Source: Megascapheus bottae (lineage: Eukaryota > Chordata > Mammalia > Rodentia > Geomyidae). Taken from it: DNA of 64,000 nt. The translations under genes were made by a program, and so were the position numbers. Each line of letters starts with the position of its first letter. Within the stretch, counting starts at the first letter, position 1. The notes under the pieces are model-generated. The model searched no databases. It saw nothing but the letters and a program-made list of their open reading frames with translations, and was not told the origin of the DNA. The stretch is taken from assembly GCA_024803745.1 (NCBI GenBank), contig JANJXV010000037.1, positions 5,655,001-5,719,000 of the forward strand, written 5' to 3'. Positions 11,300 to 20,557 of the stretch are shown here, piece by piece.

Positions 11300-11590
11300 C
11301 CAGTGGACTGGGAGAGGAACCTGTTGGGCAGGTGAGCTGGGATATCTCTGCCCCCTTTGGTGAGGTGCTGTGTCTTAGTGCCTGCCAGCTTGTCAGTCCC
11401 CAGTCAGAGGCCTGGGAAAGGAACCTGTTGGACAGGTGGGAGAAGGGACAGCTCCCCCTCCCTTGGTGGAGTGCTGGGTCTTAGTGTCCGCTTGCCTGTC
11501 AGTCTCCAGTCAATGGTCTGGGGGAGGGGACTGTTGAAGGAAGGGACAGGATTCTAAATTCCTTGCCCCCCTGCCCCTGCCAGTCTTTCT
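11300..11590 (-). repeat. Monomer-like tandem repeats in the L1-A 5'UTR
   Basis: Three imperfect units start near 11301, 11401 and 11507 (period about 100-106). On the plus strand each has 'cagt..(g)gactggg/cctggg/gtctggg', 'aacctgttgg.cagg', 'ttggtg(g)ag(g)tgctg.gtcttagtg' and 'gcct..cagcttgtcagtc'; the third is incomplete. Mouse L1 promoters are built from tandem monomers of about 200 bases, so this is a similar architecture with a different unit. Confidence 0.7.
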
Positions 11591-11688
11591 TGGGTGGGGT
11601 GGAGGGGTTTGAGTTAAGTTCTATAGCTTGGCACGTGCTCTGCTTTCCTGATGGGTTTGGGGTCATGCTGGGCTACCCGCTGTGCTAC

Positions 11689-12069
11689 TCATTCCTCTGC
11701 ATTTGGCTGTGGGTGCTCCACGGTGTTGGAGAATCGTTCACTCCCCTTGGATCTCCACCGCTGCTTGTGGTCCATGTCTGGGTTCCGCTGCTTGCTGTTC
11801 TGGTCTGCGCTGGTTCCTGTGTCTGGCTTCTGCTGCTGGCCCGGTCTATTCTGGTTTCTGCGGCGGTCGGGGCTGCCGGGCCCAGCGCCCTCAGCAGCCA
11901 CTTTTCCAGGCTTGGAGCCAGTGGCGAGGGGTGTGGGAGGGGTCCTCGAGTTTCGAATTCTTTGAGAAAGTTGGATGTAAGCTTTATCTGGATTTATTTT
12001 CTGGTTTGAGTCCTTCTCTGTTGCTTCTTGAGTTTGTTGTTGTGGATTTCTTAAGGTAGTTGGCTCCAC
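11689..12069 (-). other. 126-codon upstream ORF at the 5' end of L1-A
   Basis: A sense-strand frame begins within a few bases of the apparent L1-A 5' end and stays open for 126 codons, rich in Gln, Pro, Arg and Asn, ending ahead of ORF1. I recognise no domain. It may be fortuitous in GC-rich DNA. Confidence 0.3.
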
Positions 12070-12080
12070 CCACAGAATTT

Positions 12081-12106
12081 TTAAGAGGGAGAATGACCCC
12101 TCTTAA
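12081..12106. repeat. Short perfect inverted repeat beside the L1-A 5' end
   Basis: 'ttaagaggg' at 12081-12089 and its reverse complement 'ccctcttaa' at 12098-12106 form a 9-bp stem with an 8-base loop. It lies just outside the 5' end of the element; meaning unknown. Confidence 0.7.
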
Positions 12107-13487
12107 GACTTAAGATACAGTGTTGTATCTGCAAGTCTAAAGTGTCATTTTAGTAAGTGATATAATTCTGATATTACCGAGAAAACGGGACAGTGATACA
12201 CATTAAATAGACTATGTTCTTCGAAATCTGCAGTACATTAGTTGAAATCAAGGTTTTGACATTTCCTTGTTGTATGATCTTCACTAAATGAGTGATGTGA
12301 GTCTCAGGTTCCCAGAGGTGAAACTCAGATATTCCTCCACCCCCACCCCAGAGCCTACATTTTCTTTATTCTATGAAGAGAATGGAAATAACAACAACTG
12401 TATTAGAGTAGTAGCAATAATACTATGACTTTCTTAAGATGGCTGTGTAAAGTGATTGAATTGCTTTGAAATGAAGGTCTTAAGACACGTCTTACCACAT
12501 ATATAGAGGCCAAGGTGTGTATATTTTATTTTTATATGTTTGAATCTGTTTTGAGAGTTAAAAAATAACCAGTTCATTTTATTTTCTTAATCACAAGAGA
12601 AATCAGCTTGATTGTCATTCCACTTGCTTATTTTCAAATGGAAGTCAAGTGATTCAGGAGTAAATGACATCACCCATCAGTTACAATTTTCTAAGTGTGA
12701 TAACAGTCCGTGAGGATAATTACACAGCTCAACAGAGGCATCCTGACTGCTAGGGAGTGAATAAGAAGATATGTAACAAGACAGTGATGGTCATTTTCAA
12801 TAGTCTTATTTGTTCCCTGAGCTGTTGGAGGACAACCACCATTGTGAAATGGAGCATTTGTAATTGTAACAATAAAGTAGTTGCCTCAACTGGGGGCTGT
12901 CGTACTTTTTGTAATCAGTGGAAATTCAATTAATCCAGTTAATTAAATGTTAGTGAACCCAGAGTGAATTCTATTAATTAATGTTTCTGTATAAAGACAT
13001 AGCAGACCACATAATGCCTTTTGTCAGTGCTCACAGATGGTTGCCTATTGTAATTGTCATATTGCCATGGCACTGCTGATGAATGGGGACAGGAGGGCAT
13101 AGAAAAGCCACCGTTCCCAGACTGGGGCTTATGGATGTGGTCTCAAGCCATTGTAAATTCCTTAGAAGAGTTTAAATTGTTTAGTTACTATTTAGATGGT
13201 AATATACAAAATAATATATGGTGCAGAACATTTTGGGTGGCAACCTCAAATTGCCCTCTTCTACGTGATTTTTGAGTCCATGTTTGTTTTTACGCTGAGA
13301 ATCAAAGGGGAATTCCGAGATTAAGTTAGTGCATTGCTAACCATGTCATTGTTTCTGGTACTGTTGCTGGTAAGAAAGTCCTCCGAGACTACTTTGGAAC
13401 TGAATGTAGACAGTATTTTATTGCTATCTTACATTTGGGGATTCTGTGATTTTTTTTTCATTTCTATATTCTAAGGATTTGAATTAT
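12107..13487. other. Repeat-free AT-rich block, candidate conserved non-coding element
   Basis: I recognise no repeat or exon here. The part from 12600 to 13150 is dense in short motifs of the kind bound by homeodomain and POU factors: 'taattgtaacaataaag', 'caattaatccagttaattaa' and 'attaattaatg'. Conservation cannot be judged from one sequence, so an enhancer role is only a guess. Confidence 0.35.
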
Positions 13488-13605
13488 GCTCTGGTTCCAT
13501 CTGAATTTCAGAGAGGTAAATAATTTTTCTAGTTCACACAGTGAATGACATATCTAGGGGTTGAATTTAAAGCAGTTTGACTGGAAAGCATCTATTTATA
13601 AAGTT
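13488..13605 (+). mobile_element. MIR SINE
   Basis: 'tcagagaggtaaataatttt' and 'agttcacacagtgaatgaca' followed by 'ggttgaatttaaagcag' match the MIR 3' half (consensus 'cagagaggttaagtaact..gtcacacagcta'). Confidence 0.75.
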
Positions 13606-13615
13606 CAACCATAAT

Positions 13616-13735
13616 CAGGCATGGTGGCTCACGCTTGTAATCCTAGTTGTTCAGGACTCTGAGATCTGAGGATAGCAGTTCAAAGCCATCTGGACACTAA
13701 AGAACCTCTAGAGCTAAACCTCAGTCCTGGTATCT
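13616..13735 (+). mobile_element. B1-like SINE left arm only
   Basis: 'ggcatggtggctcacgcttg', 'taatcctag', 'ctctgagatctgagg' and 'gttcaaagccatctgg' match the 7SL/B1-like arm of the B1-like/Geo dimers. The Geo arm is missing. Confidence 0.7.
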
Positions 13736-13825
13736 TTTGATGATGATCATAGAAAAATCTTTATTAAAAATTAAGGGTAATAAGACTGCATATAAAAATA
13801 TGCTAACTGGTTGCTTGCTTTATAG

Positions 13826-13828
<3 letters not shown>

Positions 13829-13876
<48 letters not shown>
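13829..13876. repeat. (TG)n microsatellite
   Basis: About 24 uninterrupted TG units, directly abutting the tail end of the minus-strand SINE that follows. Confidence 0.97.
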
Positions 13877-13879
<3 letters not shown>

Positions 13880-14057
13880 CTTGGGGCTTGATCTCACGGC
13901 CTGGTTGCTGACCTTCAGCTTCTTTTTCTCAAGAATAATACTCTGCCACTTGAGCCACAGCATCACGTTTCTATCTTGTCTGGCTTTGACCACAATCCTC
14001 AAATTTCAGCCTCCTGAGTAAGTAGGCTTATAGGTGTGAGCCACCAGCACTGAGTTA
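13877..14057 (-). mobile_element. B1-like/Geo SINE, partial, with microsatellite tail
   Basis: On the minus strand it starts with 'gtggctcacacctataagcc' and 'tcaggaggctgaaatttgag'. Part of the B1-like arm is deleted; the Geo arm ('gtggctcaagtggcagagta') follows and the tail has become (CA)n. Confidence 0.75.
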
Positions 14058-14059
14058 CA

Positions 14060-14160
14060 GATCTTTACTAAGTAGTTTTCCTTATTTTAACAAGATAATT
14101 TGTAAGTACAGTGCACGTTGATCAGTGTCACGGCTTCCATCATTCCCAAAACCCCTATCC
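14060..14160 (-). mobile_element. Old rodent L1 3'UTR fragment
   Basis: 'ctaagtagttttccttattt' and 'agtgcacgttgatcagtgtc' match the 'aagtagttgtacaaaggag..gatcagtgtca' block found at 18981, 20352, 29294 and 46807 at the 3' ends of old minus-strand L1 copies. Confidence 0.5.
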
Positions 14161-14544
14161 CGTAAATAGTCCCCAAACCCTTTTGTGATTTATTTAAATA
14201 GATCCAGTGGGAGAAGCATGGGAGGTAAATCATTTCAATATTACTTATAGTACAGAACAAGAGATCAGTTAATATTACATAAACTATTAGTATAAATGTT
14301 ACTATTTCAGACTTTATATTAATACTATTAGACTAAAGACATAATCATATCTGGAAAATAAAATATAGGGACAGGGAAAGACCCAGTGGCATGGAATATA
14401 GCTTTCAAGGGTAATTATATTCCAGGGCTATATGTATTGATACTATATTTTAAAATGACAGAATTGTGATATAGCTTATCTATTAAAGTTGAAAACAAAT
14501 ATGTATTTGAAAATTCTATATCCAATTGTGTATTGAAAACTACA
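14161..14544. other. AT-rich sequence, no feature recognised
   Basis: No repeat family or gene identified. Confidence 0.4.
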
Positions 14545-14625
14545 TTCGGGCTGGGAATAACATAAAATAATGGGGGAATGTTTGCCTGGCATAATTGAGA
14601 GACATTATTTAATCCCCAGAACAAG
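14545..14625 (+). mobile_element. Degenerate IDL/ID-type SINE
   Basis: 'cattcgggctgggaataaca', 'gaatgtttgcctggcataat' and 'atttaatccccagaaca' follow the ID layout. The tail 'agaacaagaacaagaaag' grades into the adjoining GA repeat. Confidence 0.6.
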
Positions 14626-14628
14626 AAC

Positions 14629-14631
<3 letters not shown>

Positions 14632-14702
<71 letters not shown>

Positions 14703-14815
14703 CAGAGAGAGACAGAGACAGACAGAGAGACAGAGAGAGAGAGAGACAGAGAGAGGGAAGGAGAGGGGGAGAGGAAAGGAAAAGGAGAAGCAGAGGGAGA
14801 GAGGGAGAAGAAGAG
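14632..14815. repeat. (GA)n/(GACA) purine microsatellite
   Basis: A long GA run followed by GACAGA interruptions and an AG-rich flank. It starts at the tail of the preceding SINE. Frames through it give Arg-Glu or Ser-Leu strings and are not genes. Confidence 0.97.
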
Positions 14816-14820
14816 AGAAA

Positions 14821-15455
14821 ACAAAGAATGACATTGTCCTATTTGTAAGGAAATGAGAAGACCTGGAAAAAACATAGGTTGCATGAGTTTTCCTTATTTG
14901 TAATAACTAGAATGCATCTGTAAATCTACAAATAAATAAAATAAAAGACAAATGATCACATTTGTATGTGATTAAACAGCAGTCTCAACATTCCCACAGT
15001 GAGAACAAAGGAAGATGTTCTTTGAAGAGAATCACAAGGGCTCAATAGCTATGTACATAAAATCATATAAAATGTTGTTTATCAAATTAAATTCCAAGAA
15101 ATGGAAGCAAGATTATTTTTTCTAGTGTATTATGTGCAGTTACTTTCCTTTGGTTTATTCCTTTTGTCAGTTCTTTATTTCTGTAGTAATTGTTTTGTAT
15201 CTAACTTCATCTGATTTGGGGAGGGAAGGCGAATCAGAAACGGAGAGACAAAGGGTGAATCAATCCATCAGCAAAAGTCACTAGATACTATGTTGGAAAT
15301 GAACTTTATAACATGAGGGGAGGGCTCAGGAGGGGAAAAATTGGGAGAAACTAAGGAGATATGACATTGTTTAAAAAGAAATGTATTCATTACCTGATTT
15401 ATGTATCTGTAACACCTCTGTTCATCACCTTTACAATAAAATTTAAATTATATTT
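14821..15455 (+). mobile_element. Older L1 ORF2 end and 3'UTR
   Basis: 'gacattgtcctatttgtaag' and 'gaaatgagaagacctggaa' correspond to the ORF2 C-terminus, parallel to 60440-60560. The 3'UTR ends with 'gtatctgtaacacctctgtt' and 'catcacctttacaataaaat', a third 3'UTR type distinct from that of L1-B. Confidence 0.7.
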
Positions 15456-15789
15456 GTATGAAATTCAAATATATTTATTATATGTATGAGATTCAAATTT
15501 CTTTTAGAAGAAGAAAAGGAGGAAGTGGTGAAAGATGAGGAGAACAGTTATTGTGAATTTGAAGAAAGAAAAATGTTTTGGAAAGATCCAAAAGCACAAA
15601 GTATAAGAGAAAACCCAATCAATTTAGTATTATGACAACTTAAACTTTTAACTCTTCCAAAAACACACTTAAGAAAATGAATAGAATTTTGTGCTGTATT
15701 CATTTTAATGACTGAAAACCAAATAAGAGATTCCATTTAACTGTTAATCTACATAATAAAATACGTATCATATATTTATAAAAAATTAA
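15456..15789. other. AT-rich sequence, no feature recognised
   Basis: No gene or clear repeat; the 62-codon minus-strand frame has no known motif. Confidence 0.35.
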
Positions 15790-16975
15790 AAAAGAAAACG
15801 AATAGACAAGTCACATGTTGGCAGAAATACTCACATTTTATGTTATCAAGTCAAAATAACTAAAGATTACTATACATCCATCATAAAGAGCAAAGCACTA
15901 AAAGGTAGCAAAAATTTTGACAAACTGCATAAATATACATAACCAATAAATAAATATACATAACCAATAAATGACCAAAATAAGCTCAACATCCTTAGGT
16001 TCTAAGAAATTAAGATATGATCACAACTTAATACTATTTTATGTTTACCAGAACAAATACAATTACAATATATTTTTTACCAGTCCAGGGCTTGAGCTCA
16101 GAGCTTGAGCACTGTTCAAGGCTACAGCTCTACCACTTGAGCCTCAGCATCAATTCCAGCTTTTCTATGTATGTGATACTGAGGAATCGAACCCAAGTCT
16201 TCATGCATGCGAGGCAAGCACTCTACCACTAGGCCAAACTCCCGGACCCTACAATTACAATTTTAACGGCATTATTGGCCATGAAAGGTCAGCTGATCCT
16301 CCCATATTGCTGGTGGAAATTTAAAGTGATATCATTGTACAGGATATCAGTTATGTTTTATTTTTAAATTCACACCTATAATATACCCTAGTCATTCTAC
16401 TCCTAAGTATTCACTATAGAAAAAGGATAGGTATGTGACTATAAATTGACTGATATAGAAGATCGACTTATGTAAGACTACTTCAGAAACCTTACTCTTA
16501 ACATTCATCACCTGAGAACAAATTCATCCAACAAGAGAATGAATAGTAGATTAATTGATATTTATATGATAGAACAGCACTCAATTATATATGTATATAT
16601 AATTGTGTACATGCATATACACATGCACACAGTTAAACATGAATCTTTCCAAAACACCACATTGTGCCAATGAATACAGTTAGAAAAGACATTGCATAAT
16701 TGCATTTATGAGATCAAACAAAACTAATCTGTGGGATAAAGAGCAGAGAATGATTGCCTTTTGGAGAGGCAATTTGTGTTTCAATGGGCAGAAGAGACTT
16801 TTTTTTCCCACATAACAAAGGACAAAGAGCGATCCTTATGGTGATGAAGATTTCCACATCTTGATTGTGTAATCATGGGTAATTATGATGCACATTTGTC
16901 AAAACTCCTCTTACTCATCGCTTAAATTTAGTGGATTTTGCTATATTAAACTTTTACCTCAATTAAACTGGATGG
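15790..16975 (+). mobile_element. Ancient L1M-type ORF2/3' end, interrupted by a SINE
   Basis: Old ORF2 text ('catattgctggtggaaattt', 'cattctactcctaagtattc') leads to the typical L1M 3' end: 'gatcaaacaaaactaatctg', 'cacatcttgattgtgtaatc', 'catttgtcaaaactc', 'ttttacctcaattaaac'. An IDL-Geo SINE at 16070-16248 interrupts it. Confidence 0.7.
16070..16248 (-). mobile_element. IDL-Geo SINE with 12-bp target duplication
   Basis: Minus-strand dimer with 'agtttggcctagtggtagag' and 'gcttgcctcgcatgcatgaa' in the left arm and a Geo arm shortened by a small deletion. 'tacaattacaat' flanks it at 16058-16069 and 16250-16261. Confidence 0.88.
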
Positions 16976-17039
16976 CAAACAAAAAGGACAATCCAGACAA
17001 TGTCTTGAAATAGAACCCTGGGCAAGTCCACTTCTTGCT

Positions 17040-18615
17040 ATTTCAAAATAAGACTAAAGGCCTCTGTAATTAAAACAGTGTGCTATTGGCATACAAATAA
17101 ATCAATGGACTAATGGACGAGCACACAGCCTAGAAATAGAAGCGATTACTTATGCTAATGTGGTATCCAATGTATGCAGCATCTCAAAATTCATGGAGAA
17201 AATAGACCTTTAAATAAATGATATCTGAATGCTTGGGTAGTCATATGGAAATAGCATAAGGATATTTTCCTTTTCTACCCACCAGGAAAAGTTTAAAGGG
17301 ATTAGATAACTCAAATGAAACAGAAACCATCCAAACACACATTTACTCATCTTTTAAGGTGGATATGAAAAACAAAGCCTTGTTACTATCAGTAAAAATC
17401 TAGTAAGATAAAGGTCATTTTCATTAGATAATTATAAAAAAGGAATAAACCAAATCAAAGAGCTACAATAAACCTTTGCATGTAAATCCCAATCATAACT
17501 GAATGACAAAGGACTTTGCTATTGGGCTGCATTCTGTAGGCTCAGTGTAATGAGGATTGATATCATAGTTGAAGAAATTCAAAAATACAGAGATCAACAC
17601 TCCAACAGGAAATTGAGTGAATGGAAATCCCAAAAAAACAGGATAACTTTTTTTAATGTAGAAGTTATTAGATACATAAGGCCATACAATATGATGCTAA
17701 ATGAAAGGATCTCTAGGATATAGAAACAAAAGCCATATAATGAGTGATTGTTGTCCTTAATGTACTATGTTATCTCTCATCTCTTTTGCTTTCCCTTGGT
17801 TATCTCATATTGTTACAGTATTTCACTTTGCTATCTGATGTATTGGATATATGCGTATTTGGTTATTTGAAATTGGATAGGAAAGGGGGGTAAACAAGAT
17901 GAGGGTGGGGGTGGGGGGGAAATGGGGACCAAGACATGAGAAAGGGTATCAATGTATGTGAAGTAATGCACCTTCCATATGGCGAATGTAATGTAAGCCT
18001 TCTATTAATTACAATAAAAATTATATGGAAAAAAGAAGCTATTTGTCCATGATTATAATAAGATTCATGAAAATTAAAACTTGTCCCCCAAAACAACTAT
18101 TTAGCTAGTAGAATGGCAAAAATCAAAGAAAGCCATTGTTCAATGCCTTCTGTTATCAAGGATGAAGGAAAACAAGATGCTGCATATTTTGTAGATAGGT
18201 GTGAAAAACTAGAGAATTTTGTACTATCTACCAAGAAGCATATTGCTTTTAAGGATGTCCTTCCATTGAGCTAGCAAAAAATATGAAAATGCATATGAAA
18301 ATGTTTATTTGTTACAATACATAGACTAGAAACTGCATAAATACCTAGAGCTAGGTCAATAGTGGAACAAGTTGTGGTACAATCACATCAGGGAGTATTA
18401 TCCACCTATAATCTGGACATGTTGTTAGAAAAATAAAAAGCAAAGAAGTATAATGTACTTCACTGAGGAAAGAGTAAAAGAGGGTAGAATAATAAACACA
18501 GCCAGGTAACTGGGATATAATGACTAACAAGGCTATTTATCTGTACTTTTTCCTATATATTTGACTTAAGAATTATCCATTTCATTGCTTAAAATTTTGA
18601 TTGTATCAAGGAAGA
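17040..18615 (+). mobile_element. Ancient L1M-type ORF2 and 3' end, interrupted by a young L1
   Basis: 'taattaaaacagtgtgctat', 'tggcatacaaataaatcaat' and 'tcaaagagctacaataaacc' are old ORF2 text. After the young L1 at 17670-18033 it resumes ('cagggagtattatccaccta') and ends near 18615. Strongly decayed. Confidence 0.6.
17670..18033 (+). mobile_element. 5'-truncated L1 with target duplication
   Basis: Pure 3'UTR from 'agatacataaggccatacaa' through the G-rich polypurine tract (17880-17925) to 'aattacaataaaaattata' and an A-rich tail. 'agaagttatt' at 17660-17669 matches 'agaagctatt' at 18034-18043. Confidence 0.88.
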
Positions 18616-18641
18616 AACTTCTTTAAAAATAAATGCCAGCC

Positions 18642-18690
18642 ACATACATACATACATACATACATACATACATACATACATGCATGCATC
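18642..18690. repeat. (ACAT)n microsatellite
   Basis: Roughly nine 'acat' units ending in 'gcatgcatc'. Confidence 0.95.
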
Positions 18691-18959
18691 AACTCCATCT
18701 CGATTTGGTGGCAAAAAAGCTCATGGAAATGAACCGTTTCAAAAATGTAATAATTAGAATGTTCTTAGTAGGCTCTAAATTAGAAAGTGCTACAAATTAA
18801 AAATTGATATTGCTAATTGTGGTGTTGGTAGGTTTTTTGTGATTATTGTTCATCATTATGGAATCATTATTGCATTTTAAAGTTCTTTTTTCCTGACTAA
18901 AAAGATCTAGTAACTATAACCAGTGAAGTATTAATGAAGTACTAGAAATTAGGTTGTAT

Positions 18960-19640
18960 TTTTTAAAAAATAAATTGAAAGAATTATCTTCAAGTAGTTG
19001 TACAAAGGGGTTTCCATTTACCCTGTCATTTTAGAAGGACAATGCAATTAGCACTAATTATTTTTATCAAAGGAATTAGTGGGTTTTGTAGAAGTGAGTC
19101 ATTTTAGATAGGACAAGTGTTAAGGTTGAGTCTGCACTTCTTCATCTTATATTTGCTTTCTAATAGTTTTCAACATTTTTATTAACATACTTGGTTGTAC
19201 AAGGGGAATTTTTTGTTTATTTTTATTTTGGAGGTGGAAGTGAAGATTATTAAAAAGTGAAAAAAATAAAATTGCCCAGGGAAATAGGTGGGGAAAAGGC
19301 AAGAATTGGTTTTCACTTTGGGGAAGTTTTATTGTAACATTTCCAAACATGTGTACAATGCATTCCAATCCGCCTCTCAACTCTATCCCTCTCCCCCGTC
19401 TAAGTCCATCTTCTTCAAAACCTGTCAGCAGGTTCAATCATTCTATTTTCACAATACAAATACATCACATTGTCCATTCTCCTTCTTCATTGGCCTCCTC
19501 CCTCCCAGTGATGCCCAGAAAATGTATTTATCTGCCATCCTTTTTTGTATATCTTATATACCAAGGAGCCTTACTGTAGGATTTCAGAAGAGTAAATAAT
19601 ATGTTTTCCCCAATGAACTCTCTTATTGCTTTCTCTTCCT
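18960..19640 (-). mobile_element. Old rodent L1 3'UTR remnants
   Basis: Two start-like blocks, 'aagtagttgtacaaaggggt' near 18992 and 'acatacttggttgtacaagg' near 19184, resemble L1 3' ends read on the minus strand. A pyrimidine-rich stretch follows (19360-19520). Old and patchy; could be two fragments. Confidence 0.45.
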
Positions 19641-20335
19641 TCTCCTATTCACCAATCCTCTATTTATTTTATATTAACAGACAGCTAGGAGTTATGTAAG
19701 ATCAAGTTCCTTAGGGTTTTATCAATAGACCTCAGAAGTGAATTTCAAATATCTTGAATTTGACTAAGAGAGAAGTTTCTTTTTAACAGAAGAAAATTTA
19801 CAGTCATTTTTACTGAGAAGTACAGATGGAAAAATTATGAATCAATAAAGACAATGCATGCAATTTAAATATATTTAAATTTGGACTTCATAATAAAACA
19901 GGGGAACAAAAGGAAATCCTGATCACTAAATGAAGGTTATTGGGAAAACAGTTCATTAACTTAAAAATAGCTAAATAATATCAACAGACTATCTATTTTG
20001 CTTTTTTCCTAACTAAACTGTAAAGGAGCTACAGTTCTCTTTATAGAAGTTAATCATTAGAGAAGGAAAGGCTAAAGTCATTAGCATTTGCAGTTACCAT
20101 TAAACTGTGACTTCCTCATTGATAAGAAACAGCTGCTAATATCACAAAACAAGAGCCATTCAACATTTTGTAATATTTACATTGTAGATGTTGGGACTGA
20201 CAGAAAGAAAGAAAGAAAAGAAATCAAACCCATCAGGTCTCACATTGTGTCTGCCAGTCCAGAAGGACTCAGAAGGGAACAGAATCAGATTCAAATGGCA
20301 AAATCGAAACAGGAAAAATCTACATCCTGGTTTTA
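19641..20335. other. Unique AT-rich sequence
   Basis: No gene seen. A short GAAA run lies near 20199-20224. The open frames have no recognisable protein motif. Confidence 0.4.
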
Positions 20336-20339
20336 TTTT

Positions 20340-20430
20340 TAATTAAAAACATTAAGTAGTTGTACAAAGGAGTTTCAATTCAACATAATCAGGTTATGAT
20401 TACCATGCATCCTTCTCCATTGGTCTCAGT
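20340..20430 (-). mobile_element. Old L1 3'UTR fragment
   Basis: 'ttaagtagttgtacaaagga' and 'gtttcaattcaac' match the block at 46807 on the same strand. Confidence 0.5.
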
Positions 20431-20439
20431 CACAAATAT

Positions 20440-20510
20440 GCAAGTAACTTTTTTTCTTCTGTGCACCAGTACTGGGGCTTAAACTAGGAGATGGGGTCTA
20501 TTCCTGAATT
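20440..20510 (-). mobile_element. Geo-arm SINE fragment
   Basis: A T-rich start, then 'accagtactggggcttaaac' matches the 3' end of the Geo arm on the minus strand; the rest is lost. Confidence 0.5.
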
Positions 20511-20557
20511 TTTCATTCCAGGCTCCTACAGCTATGTTTGTTCAGTGAAGACATTGT

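Larger units (their letters stand above)
8085..12075 (-). mobile_element. L1-A: LINE-1 with intact 5' part, 3' part missing
   Basis: Read on the minus strand: GC-rich 5'UTR (about 12075-10650), ORF1 (10649-9781), a roughly 200-base spacer and ORF2 from 9581. ORF2 stops after the endonuclease domain and linker, just before the reverse transcriptase domain; the rest of ORF2, the 3'UTR and poly(A) are absent. Ordinary target-primed insertion loses the 5' end, so this missing 3' end points to a later deletion or rearrangement. A small plus-strand L1 (9219-9355) is nested in ORF2. The element is inactive. Confidence 0.9.
10650..12075 (-). promoter_or_regulatory. L1-A 5'UTR (internal promoter region), GC-rich
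   Basis: About 1.4 kb upstream of ORF1 with much higher G+C than its surroundings; rodent L1 5'UTRs act as internal promoters. It includes tandem monomer-like repeats (11300-11590). It differs from the 5'UTR of L1-B in composition and text, so the two elements belong to different L1 lineages. Promoter function is inferred from position. Confidence 0.65.

Noticed and set aside
11300..11590. CRISPR-like array or minisatellite
   Set aside because: Units are adjacent and imperfect without spacers, inside an L1 5'UTR of a mammalian genome.
14570..14884. Frames encoding long Arg-Glu or Ser-Leu strings
   Set aside because: They are translations of the (GA)n microsatellite; the same applies at 35133-35531 and 61392-61831.
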